From contig NC_060235.2 of NCBI RefSeq assembly GCF_021155775.2, positions 37,178,607-37,242,606 on the forward strand: DNA of 64,000 nt, written 5' to 3'. Source of the DNA: Neodiprion pinetum. Lineage: Eukaryota > Arthropoda > Insecta > Hymenoptera > Diprionidae. This document shows positions 50,767 through 62,700 of the stretch, one piece after another; position 1 is the first letter of the stretch, and every line of letters starts with the position of its first letter. The notes beneath the pieces were generated by a model, which saw nothing but the letters and a program-made list of their open reading frames with translations, was not told the origin of the DNA and did not search any database. The translations under genes were made by a program, and so were the position numbers.

Positions 50767-53700
50767 CTAAAGCCACGAGTTGTAATGCGTGTTTGAAGTA
50801 GATTGTAAAATATTTGATGGAGTGCGGCCGTCCGGGATTCTGACACGAGATTGTAAAAAGTGATCAGACACTGAGTCATCCCCTGATGCATCTGAGTTTA
50901 GGCCAGCATGATCCGATTCAGTAATCTCATCTGGTACAGTTTCATCATTCTGGTCAATGCCGCCGAATGTAATATCGTCGATCAGTGAGCCAGAATTGCT
51001 TACACCACTATTCCGTTGCGAGTTCCAAGACCACTCAGAAGGAGCATTCTGACCGTTGATTTTGTATGAGTCAACGTCTATTGGTGCGCCAAAGTTACCT
51101 ACAGCACCGTTCATCTGCTGCTTCTCTAACTGTTGAGTGCCAGAATTCTGACCGTTGATTACGTATGAGCCAACGTCTATCGGGGCGTTGGACTTGCCTG
51201 CAGAATCGTTCATCTGCCGCTTTTCTATTCGTCGAGTTTGACCGCCAATTTTGGATAGGATATCATCGATCGGTGTGCCAGGCTTTCTCATGACTCGATT
51301 CATTTGGAGGTCCCTGAACTGTTGAGGGTGAGCGTTCTGACCACTGATTTTGGATGACCCAACGTCAATCGATGTGCCGGCCTTACCTATAGCGCCGTTG
51401 ATCTGTAGCTTCTCGAATTGCTGAGTCTCACGGTTCTGACCGTTAGATATGTATGAGCCAACGTCAATCGGGGCGCTGGACTTAACTATAGCACCGTTCG
51501 TCTGCAGCTTGTCTAATTGTTGAGTGTCAGAATTCTGACCGTCTATTTTGGATGATATAACATCGATCGGTGTGCCAGGCTTGCTATTGATTCGATTCAT
51601 TTGGAGGTCCCTAAACCGTTGAGGGTGAGCGTTCTGACCACTGATTTTAGATGAGCCAACGTCAATCGGTGCGTCGGTCTTTCCTACAGCGCCATTCACC
51701 TGTAGCTCCTCAAATTGCTGAGTCTCACCGTTCTGACCGTTAGATGTGTATGAGCCAACGTCCATTGGGGTGCCAGGGTTAGCTACAGCACCGTTCGTCT
51801 GCAGCTTGTCTGATTGTTGAGTGTCAGAATTCTGACCGTCTATTTTGGATAGGATATCATCGATCGGTGTGCCAGGCTTCCTCATGACTCGATTCATTTG
51901 GAGGTCCCTAAACCGTTGAGGGTGAGCGTTCTGACCACTGATTTTGGATGAGCCAACGTCAATCAGTGCGCCGGTCTTTTCTACAGCGCCATTCACCTGT
52001 AGCTCCTCAAATTGCTGAGTCTCACCGTTCTGACCGTTAGATGTGTATGAGCCAACGTCCATTGGGGTGCCAGGGTTAGCTACAGCACCGTTCGTCTGCA
52101 GCTTGTCTGATTGTTGTGTGTCAGTATTCTGACCGTCTATTTTGGATGATATAACATCGATCGGTGTGCCAGGCTTGCTAATGATTCGATTCATTTGGAG
52201 GTCCCTAAACCGTTGAGGGTGAGCGTTCTGACCACTGATTTTGGATGAGCCAACGTCAATCGGTGCGTCGGTCTTTCCTACAGCGCCATTCACCTGTAGC
52301 TCCTCAAATTGCTGAGTCTCACCGTTCTGACCGTTAGATGTGTATGAGCCAACGTCCATTGGGGTGCCAGGGTTAGCTACAGCACCGTTCGTCTGCAGCT
52401 TGTCTGATTGTTGAGTGTCAGAATTCTGACCGTCTATTTTGGATAGGATATCATCGATCGGTGTGCCAGGCTTTCTCATGACTCGATTCATTTGGAGGTC
52501 CCTAAACCGTTGAGGGTGAGCGTTCTGACCACTGATTTTGGATGAGCCAACGTCAATCAGTGCGCCGGTCTTTTCTACAGCGCCATTCACCTGTAGCTCC
52601 TCAAATTGCTGAGTCTCACCGTTCTGACCGTTAGATGTGTATGAGCCAACGTCCATCGGGGTGCCGGAGTTAGCTACAGCACCGTTCGTCTGCAGCTTGT
52701 CTGATTGTTGAGTGTCAGGATTCTGACCGTCTATTTTGGATGATATAACATCGATCGGTGTGCCAGGCTTGCTAATGATTCGATTCATTTGGAGGTCCCT
52801 AAACCGTTGAGGGTGAGCGTTCTGACCACTGATTATGGATGAGCCAACATCAATCGGTGCGCCGGTCTTTCCTACAGCGCCATTCACCTGTAGCTTCTCA
52901 AATTGCTGAGTCTCACCATTTTGACCGTTAGATGTGTATGAGCCAACGTCCATCGGGGTGCCAGGGTTAGCTACAGCACCGTTCGTCTGCAGCTTGTCTG
53001 ATTGTTGTGTGTCAGTATTCTGACCGTCTATTTTGGATGAGATAGCATCGATCGGAGTGCCAGTCTTGCCAATGATTCCGTTCATTCGTATGTTCGTGGA
53101 CCGTTGAGCGTGAAGATTCTGACCGCTGGTTTTCTGGATGCCAACATTATTTGATGAGCCGTACTTGTTGACAGCATCGTTTATGTGCAGTTTCTCAATC
53201 TGTGAAACGTCCAAATTCTGAACGTCAATTTTGGATGCACCAACATCCGTCCGTGCGCCGGACTTGCCGAAGGAACCAATTTCATGCAGGTTCCTATGAT
53301 GCTGTGGGTGCGCGGTCCGGACGATACCATCGAATGTGATTTCTGAGTTGAATGCTTCTGAATCGATGCCAACAAGTTCTGAATCGTCGTGTTTATCGAC
53401 AGAAAGTTGGCGGTTGCCCACATTGCTATTGAGTGAGACATATGACGATGGGTCGTTACTGAAGGACACTGGATCAGGTGAGCGCGTGGTAATGCGATTT
53501 GGCGGTGACTCGTGCCTAACCGGAGTATTCATGCTGATGATCGATACATTGGGATCACTAAGTTCATTGCCTGAAGTAGAGGTATTATCGAATGGGACAA
53601 CTGATGGGGTATCAATTAAGAGAAATGAATTGCCGTCGTCGTTGTAATCTATCGATTGAGTATGACTATCAGTCGATGAATCGGTGGAGGTTGAAGCATT

Positions 53701-56700
53701 GACGGCAATAATGTTCGACACTTCAGACACAACTACACGTAATGAACTATTAACAGACATTGTAGACGTGGTTTCAGATAAAGTATTTGGGAGGTTAAGG
53801 AGTTCCGTGGTCAAGACCTCAGCACTTGGTGTGAAAGTCTCTGATGTGACCGTTGTAGCGTTGAAGAATTCGGTGGTTGATACATCGGCACTTCCTGTGG
53901 TGGTCTCTGATGTGACCGTTGTAGCGTTGGAAGAATCCGTAGTTAACGCCTCGACACTTGCCGTAGAGGTCTCTGATGTGACCGTTGTAGCGTTGGAAGA
54001 TTCTGTAGTCGAAGCATCGGCACTCGCTGTAGAGAACTCAGATGTGACCGTTGTAGCGTCGGAAGACTCTGTGGTTGATGCATCGGCACTCGCTGTGGAG
54101 GTCTCTGATGTAACCGCCGTAGCGTTGGAAGACTCTGTGGTCGATGCATCGGCACTAGCTGTAGAGGTCACTGCTGTGACCGTCGTAGCATTGGATGATT
54201 CTGTAGTTGAAGCATCGGCACTCGCTGTGAAGGTCTCTGATGTGACCGTCGTAGCGTTTGAAGATTCAGTAGTCGACGCCTCTGCACTTGTCGTGGACGA
54301 CTCCGACGAGACCGTTGTAGCGTTGGAAGACTCTGTGGTCGATGCATCAGCACTAGCTGTGGAGGTCACTGATGTGACCGTCGTAGCATTGGATGATTCA
54401 GTAGTTGACGCCTCTGCACTTGCTGTAGAGGTCTCTGATGTGACCGTCGTAGGGTTGGAAGACTCTGTGGTCGATGCATCGGCACTTGCTGCGGAGGTCA
54501 CTGATGTGGTCGTCGTAGCATTGGATGATTCAGTAGTCGACGCCTCTGCACTTGTCGTGGACGACTCCGACGAGACCGTTGTAGCGTTGGAAGATTCTGT
54601 GGTCGATGCATCGGCACTTGCTGTAGAGGTCTCTGATGTGACCGTCGTAGCGTTGGAAGACTCTGTGGTCGATGCATCGGCACTTGCTGTGGGAGTCTCT
54701 GATGTGACCGTCGTAGCGTTGGAAGACTCTGTGGTCAATGCATCGGCACTTGCTGTGGAGGTCACTGATGTGCCCGTCGTAGCATTGGATGATTCTGTAG
54801 TTGAAGCATCGGCACTCGCTGTAGAGGTCTCTGATGTGACCGTCGTAGCGTTGGAAGAGTCTGTGGTAGATGCATCGGCACTTGCTGTGGAGGTCACTGA
54901 TGTGACCGTGGCAGCATTGGATGATTCTGTAGTTGAAGCTTCGGCACTCGCTGTAGAGGTCTCTGATGTGACCGTCGTAGCGTTTGAGGATTCAGTAGTC
55001 GACGCCTCCGCACTTGTCGTGGACGACTCCGACGAGACCGTTGTAGCGTTGGAAGACTCTGTGGTCGATGCATCGGCACTTGCTGTGGATGTCTCTGATG
55101 TGACCGTCGTAGCGTTTGAAGATTCGGTAGTTGACGCCTCTGCACTTGTCGTGGACGACTCTGACAAGACCGTTGTAGCGTTGGAAGTCTCTGTGGTCGA
55201 TGCATCGGCACTTGCTGTGGAGGTCTCTGATGTAACCGTCGTCGTGTTGAAAGACTCTGTGGTCGATGCATCAGCACTAGCTGTGGAGGTCACTGATGTG
55301 ACCGTCGTCGTGTTGGAAGACTCTGTGGTCGATGCATCAGCACTAGCTGTGGAGGTCACTGATGTGACCGTCGTAGCATTGAGTGATTCAGTAGTTGACG
55401 CCTCTGCACTTGCTGTAGAGGTCTCGGATGTAACCGTCGTAGCGTTGGAAGACTCTGTGGTCGATGCATCGGCACTTGCTGTAGAGGTCTCGGATGTGAC
55501 CGTCGTAGCGTTGGAAGACTCTGTGGTCGATGCATCGGCACTTGCTGTGGAGGTCACTGATGCGCCCGTCGTAGCATTGGATGATTCTGTAGTTGAAGCA
55601 TCGGCACTCGCTGTAGAGGTCTCTGATGTGACCGTCGTAGCGTTTGAAGATTCAGTAGTCGACACCTCCGCACTTGTCGTGGACGACTCCGACGAGACCG
55701 TTGTAACGTTGGAAGACTCTGTGGTCGATGCATCGGCACTTGCTGTAGAGGTCTCTGATGTGACCGTCGTAGCGTTTGAAGACTCTGTGGTCGATGCATC
55801 GGCACTTGCTGTGGAGGTCTCGGATGTGACCGTCGTAGCGTTGGAAGACTCTGTGGTCGATGCTTCAGCACTAGCTGTGGAGGTCACTGATGTGACCGTC
55901 GTAGCATTGGATGATTCTGTGGTTGAAGCATCGGCACTCGCTGTAGAGGTCTCTGATGTGACCGTCGTAGCGTTTGAAGATTCAGTAGTTGACGCCTCTG
56001 CACTTGTCGTGGATGACTCCGACGAGACCGTTGTAGCGTTGGATGACTCTGTGGTCGATGCATCGGCACTTGTTGTGGAGGTCTCTGATGTGACCGTCGT
56101 AGCGTTGGATGACTCTGTGGTCGATGCATCAGCACTAGCTGTGGAGGTCACTGATGTGACCGTCGTAGCATTGGATGATTCAGTAGTTGACGCCTCTGCA
56201 CTTGCTGTAGAGGTCTCTGATGTGACCGTCGTAGCGTTGAAAGACTCTGTGGTCGATGCATCGGCACTTGCTGTGGAGGTCACTGATGTGGCCGTCGTAG
56301 CATTGGATGATTCAGTAGTCGACGCCTCTGCACTTGTCGTGGACGACTCCGACGAGACCGTTGTAGCGTTGGATGATTCAGTAGTTGACGCCTCTGCACT
56401 TGCTGTAGAGGTCTCCGAAATGACCGTCGTAGCGTTTGAAGACTCTGTGGTCGATGCATCGGCACTTGCTGTGGAGGTCACTGATGTGCCCGTCGTAGCA
56501 TTAGATGATTCAGTAGTTGGCGCCTCTGCACTTGCTGTAGAGGTCTCGGATGTGACCGTCGTAGCGTTGGAAGACTGTGTGGTCGATGCATCGGCACTTG
56601 CTGTGGAGGTCTCTGATGTGACCGTCGTAGCGTTGGAAGACTCTGTGGTCGATGCATCGGCACTTGCTGTGGAGGTCACTGATGTGCCCGTCGTAGCATT

Positions 56701-59700
56701 GGATGATTCTGTAGTTGAAGCATCGGCACTCGCTGTAGGGGTCTCTGATGTGACCGTCGTAGCGTTTGAAGATACAGTAGTCGACGCCTCTGCACTTGTC
56801 GTGGACGACTCCGACGAGACCGTTGTAGCGTTGGAAGACTCTGTGGTCGATGCATCAGCACTAGCTGTGGAGGTCACTGATGTGACCGTCGTCGTGTTGG
56901 AAGACTCTGTGGTCGATGCATCAGCACTAGCTGTGGAGGTCACTGATGTGACCGTCGTAGCATTGGATGATTCAGTAGTTGACGCCTCTGCACTTGCTGT
57001 AGAGGTCTCGGATGTGACCGTCGTAGCGTTGGAAGACTCTGTGGTCGATGCATCGGCACTTGCTGTGGAGGTCTCTGATGTGACCGTCGTAGCGTTGGAA
57101 GACTCTGTGGTCGATGCATCGGCACTTGCTGTGGAGGTCACTGATGCGCCCGTCGTAGCATTGGATGATTCTGTAGTTGAAGCATCGGCACTCGCTGTAG
57201 AGGTCTCTGATGTGACCGTCGTAGCGTTTGAAGACTCTGTGGTCGATGCATCGGCACTTGCTGTAGAGGTCTCTGATGTGACCGTCGTAGCGTTGGGAGA
57301 CTCTGTGGTCGATGCTTCAGCACTAGCTGTGGAGGTCTCTGATGTGACCGTCGTAGCGTTTGAAGACTCTGTGGTCGATGCATCGGCACTTGCTGTGGAG
57401 GTCTCTGATGTGACGGTCGTAGCGTTTGAAGATTCAGCAGTCGACGCCTCTGCACTTGTCGTGGACGACTCCGACAAGACCGTTGTAGCGTTGGAAGACT
57501 CTGTGGTCGATGCATCGGCACTTGCTGTGAAGGTCACTGATGTGCCCGTCGTGGCATTGGATGATTCTGTAGTTGAAGCATCGGCACTCGCTGTAGAGGT
57601 CTCTGATGTGACCGTCGTAGCGTTTGAAGATTCAGTAGTCGACACCTCTGCACTTGTCGTGAACGACTCCGACGAGACCGTTGTAGCGTTGGAAGACTCT
57701 GTGGTCGATGCATCGGCACTTGCTGTGGAGGTCACTGATGTGCCCGTCGTGGCATTGGATGATTCTGTAGTTGAAGCATCGGCACTTGCTGTAGAGGTCT
57801 CTGATGTGACCGTCGTCGTGTTGGAAGACTCTGTGGTCGATGCATCACCACTAGCTGTAAAGGTCACTGATGTGACCGTCGTAGCATTGGATGATTCAGT
57901 AGTTGACGCCTCTGCACTTGCTGTAGAGGTCTCCGATGTGACCGTCGTAGCGTTTGAAGACTCTGTGGTCGATGCATCGGCACTTGTCGTGGAGGTCTCC
58001 GATGTGTCCGTCGTAGCGTTTGAAGATTCGGTAGTCGACGCCTCTGCATTTGTCGTGGATGACTCCGACGAGACCGTTGTAGCGTTGGAAGACTCTGTGG
58101 TCGATGCATCGGCACTTGCTGTGGAGGTCTCTGATGTAACCGTCGTCGTGTTGGAAGACTCTGTGGTCGATGCATCAGCACTAGCTGTGGAGGTCACTGA
58201 TGTGACCGTCGTAACATTGGATGATTCAGTAGTTGACGCCTCTGCAATTGCTGTAGAGGTCTCTGATGTGACCGTCGTAGCGTTTGAAGTCTTTGTCGTC
58301 GATGCATCGGCACTTGCTGTGGAGGTCTCTGATGTGACCGTCGTAGCGTTTGAAGATTCAGTAGTCGACGCCTCTGCACTTGTCGCGGACGATTCCGACG
58401 AGACCGTCGTAGCGTTGGAAGACTCTGTGGTCAATGCATCGGCACTTGCTGTAGAGGTCTCTGATGTGACCGTCGTCGTGTTGGAAGACTCTAGGGTTGA
58501 TGCATCAGCACTAGCTGTGGAGGTCTCTGATGTGACCGTCGTAGCGTTTGAAGATTCAGTAGTCGACGCCTCTGCGCTTGCTGTAGAGGTCTCGGATGTG
58601 ACCGTCGTAGCGTTGGAAGACTCTGTGGTCGATGCATCGGCACTTGCTGTGGAGGTCACTGATGTGGCCGTCGTAGCATTGGATGATTCAGTAGTCGACG
58701 CCTCTGCGCTTGTCGTGGACGACTCCGACGAGACCGTTGTAGCGTTGGAAGACTCTGTGGTCGATGCATCGGCACTTGCTGTAGAGGTCTCTGATGTGAC
58801 CGTCGTCGTGTTGGAAGACTCTGTGGTTGATGCATCAGCACTAGCTGTGGAGATCACTGATGTGACCGTCGTAGCATCGGTTGATTCAGTAGTTGACGCC
58901 TCTGCACTTGCTGTGGAGGTCTCGGATGTGACCGTCGTAGCGTTGGAAGACTCTGTGGTCGATGCATCGGCACTTGCTGTGGAGGTCACTGATGTGGCCG
59001 TCGTAGCATTGGATGATTCAGTAGTCGACGCCTCTGCACTTGTCGTGGACGACTCCGACGAGACCGTTGTAGCGTTGGAAGACTCTGTGGTCGATGCATC
59101 GGCACTTGCTGTGGAGGTCTCGGATGTGACCGTCGTAGCGTTGGAAGACTCTGTGGTCGATGCATCGGCACTTGCTGTGGAGGTCTCTGATGTGACGGTC
59201 GTAGCGTTTGAAGATTCAGTAGTCGACGCCTCTGCACTTGTCGTGGACGATTCCGACGAGACCGTTGTAGCGTTGGAAGACTCTGTGGTTGATGCATCAG
59301 CACTAGCTGTGGAGGTCACTGATGTGACCGTCGTAGCATCGGATGATTCAGTAGTTGACGCCTCTGCACTTGCTGTGGAGGTCTCGGATGTGACCGTCGT
59401 AGCGTTTGAAGACTCTGTGGTCGATGCATCGGCACTCGCTGTGGAGGTCTCTGATGTGACCGTCGTAGCGTCGGAAGACTCTGTGGTCGATGCATCGACA
59501 CTTGCTGTGGAGGTCACTGATGTGACCGTCGTAGCGTTGGAAGACTCTGTGGTCGATGCATCGGCACTTGCTGTGGAGGTCTCAAATGTGACCGTCGTAG
59601 CGTTGGAAGACTCTGTGGTCGATGCATCGGCACTTGCTGTGGAGGTCACTGATGTGGCCGTCGTAGCATTGGATGAAACAGTAGTCGACGCCTCTGCACT

Positions 59701-62700
59701 TGTCGTGGACGACTCCGACGAGACCGTTGTAGCGTTGGAAGACTCTGTGGTCGATGCATCGGCACTTGCTGTGGAGGTCTCTGATGTGACCGTCGTAGCG
59801 TTTGAAGATTCAGTAGTCGACGCCTCTGCGCTTGCTGTAGAGGTCTCGGATGTGACCGTCGTAGCGTTGGAAGACTCTGTGGTCGATGCATCGGCACTTG
59901 CTGTGGAGGTCACTGATGTGGCCGTCGTAGCATTGGATGATTCAGTAGTCGACGCCTCTGCACTTGTCGTGGACGACTCCGACGAGACCGTCGTAGCGTT
60001 GGAAGACTCTGTGGTCGATGCATCGGCACTTGCTGTAGAGGTCTCTGATGTGACCGTCGTCGTGTTGGAAGACTCTGTGGTTGATGCATCAGCACTAGCT
60101 GTGGAGATCACTGATGTGACCGTCGTAGCATCGGATGATTCAGTAGTTGACGCCTCTGCACTTGCTGTAGAGGTCTCTGATGTGACCGTCGTAGCGTTTG
60201 AAGACTCTGTGGTCGATGCATCGGCACTTGCTGTGGAGGTCTCGGATGTGACCGTCGTAGCGTTGGAAGACTCTGTGGTCGATGCATCGGCACTTGCTGT
60301 GGAGGTCACTGATGTGGCCGTCGTAGCATTGGATGATTCAGTAGTCGACGCCTCTGCACTTGTCGTGGACGACTCCGACGAGACCGTTGTAGCGTTGGAA
60401 GACTCTGTGGTCGATGCATCGGCACTTGCTGTGGAGGTCTCTGATGTGACCGTCGTAGCGTTTGAAGATTCAGTAGTCGACGCCTCTGCGCTTGCTGTAG
60501 AGGTCTCGGATGTGACCGTCGTAGCGTTGGAAGACTCTGTGGTCGATGCATCGGCACTTGCTGTGGAGGTCTCTGATGTGACCGTCGTAGCGTTTGAAGG
60601 TTCAGTAGTCGACGCCTCTGCACTTGTCGTGGACGACTCCGACGAGACCGTTGTAGCGTTGGAAGACTCTGTGGTCGATGCTTCGGCACTTGCTGTAGAG
60701 GTCTCTGATGTGACCGTCGTCGTGTTGGAAGACTCTGTGGTCGATGCATCAGCACTAGCTGTGGAGGTCACTGATGTGACTGTCGTAGCATTGGATGATT
60801 CAGTAGTTGACGCCTCTGCACTTGCTGTAGAGGTCTCTGATGTGACCGTCGTAGCGTTTGAAGACTCTGTGGTCGATGCATCGGCACTTGCTGTGAAGGA
60901 CTCGGATGTGACCGTCGTAGCGTTGGAAGACTCTGTGGTCGATGCTTCAGCACTAGCTGTGAAGGTCACTGATGTGACCGTCGTAGCATTGGATGATTCT
61001 GTGGTTGAAGCATCGGCACTTGCTGTGGAGGTCTCTGATGTGACCGTCGTAGCGTTTGAAGATTCAGTAGTCGACGCCTCTGCACTTGTCGTGGACGACT
61101 CTGACGAGACCGTTGTAGCGTCGGAAGACTCTGTGGTCGATGCATCGGCACTTGCTGTAGAGGTCTCTGATGTGACCGTCGTACCGTTTGAAGACTCTGT
61201 GGTCGATGCATCGGCACTTGCTGTGAAGGTCTCGGATGTGACCGTCGTAGCGTTTGAAGACTCTGTGGTCGATGCATCGGCACTTGCTGTGGAGGTCTCT
61301 GATGTGACCGTCGTAGCGTTTGAAGATTCAGTAGTCGACGCCTCTGCACTTGTCGTGAACGACTCCGACGACACCGTTGTAGCGTTAGATGATTTAGTAG
61401 TTGACGCCTCCGCACTCGCTGTAGAGGTCTCTGATGTGACCGTCGTAGCGTTGGAAGACTCTGTGGTCGATGCATCGGCACTTGCTGTGGTGGTCTCTGA
61501 TGTGACCGTCGTAGCGTTAGAAGACTCTGTGGTCGATGCATCGGCACTTGCTGTAGAGGTCTCTGATGTGACCGTCGTCGTGTTGGAAGAATCTGTGGTC
61601 GATGCATCAGCACTAGCTGTGGAGGTCACTGATGTGACCGTCGTAGCATTGGATGATTCAGTAGTTGACGCCTCTGCGATTGCTGTAGAGGTCTCTGATG
61701 TGACCGTCTTAGCGTTTGAAGTCTCTGTCGTCGATGCATCGGCACTTGCTGTGGAGGTCTCTGATGTGACCGTCGTAGCGTTTGAAGATTCAGTAGTCGA
61801 CGCCTCTGCACTTAACGTCGACGATTCTGACGAGACCGTTGTAGCGTTGGAAGACTCTGTGGTCGATGCATCGGCACTTGCTGTAGAGGTCTCCGATGTG
61901 ACCGTCGTCGTGTTGGAAGACTCTGTGGTTGATGCATTAGCACTAGCTGTGGAGGTCACTGATGTGACCGTCGTAGCATCGGATGATTCAGTAGTTGACG
62001 CCTCTGCACTTGCTGTAGAGGTCTCTGATGTGACCGTCGTAGCGTTTGAAGACTCTGTGGTCGATGCATCGGCACTTGCTGTGGAGGTCTCGGATGTGAC
62101 CGTCGTAGCGTTGGAAGACTCTGTGGTCGATGCATCGGCACTTGCTGTGGAGGTCTCTGATGTGACGGTCGTAGCGTTTAAAGATTCAGTGGTCGACGCC
62201 TCTGCACTTAACGTCGACGATTCCGACGAGACCGTTGTAGCGTTGGAAGACTCTGTGGTCGATGCATCGGCACTTGCTGTGGAGGTCTCTGATGTGACCG
62301 TCGTAGCGTTGGAGGACTCTGTGGTCGATGCATCGGCACTTGCCGTGGAGGTCTCTGATCTGACCGTCGTAGCGTTGGAAGACTCTGTGGTCGATGCATC
62401 GGCACTTGCTGTGGAGGTCACTGATGTGGCCGTCGTAGCATTGGATGATTCAGTAGTCGACGCCTCTGCACTTGTCGTGGACGACTCCGACGAGACCGTT
62501 GTAGCGTTGGAAGACTCTGTGGTCGATGCATCGGCACTTGCTGTAGAGGTCTCTGATGTGACCGTCGTAGCGTTTGAAGATTCAGTAGTCGACGCCTCTG
62601 CGCTTGCTGTAGAGGTCTCGGATGTGACCGTCGTAGCGTTGGAAGACTCTGTGGTCGATGCATCGGCACTTGCTGTGGAGGTCTCTGATGTGACCGTCGT

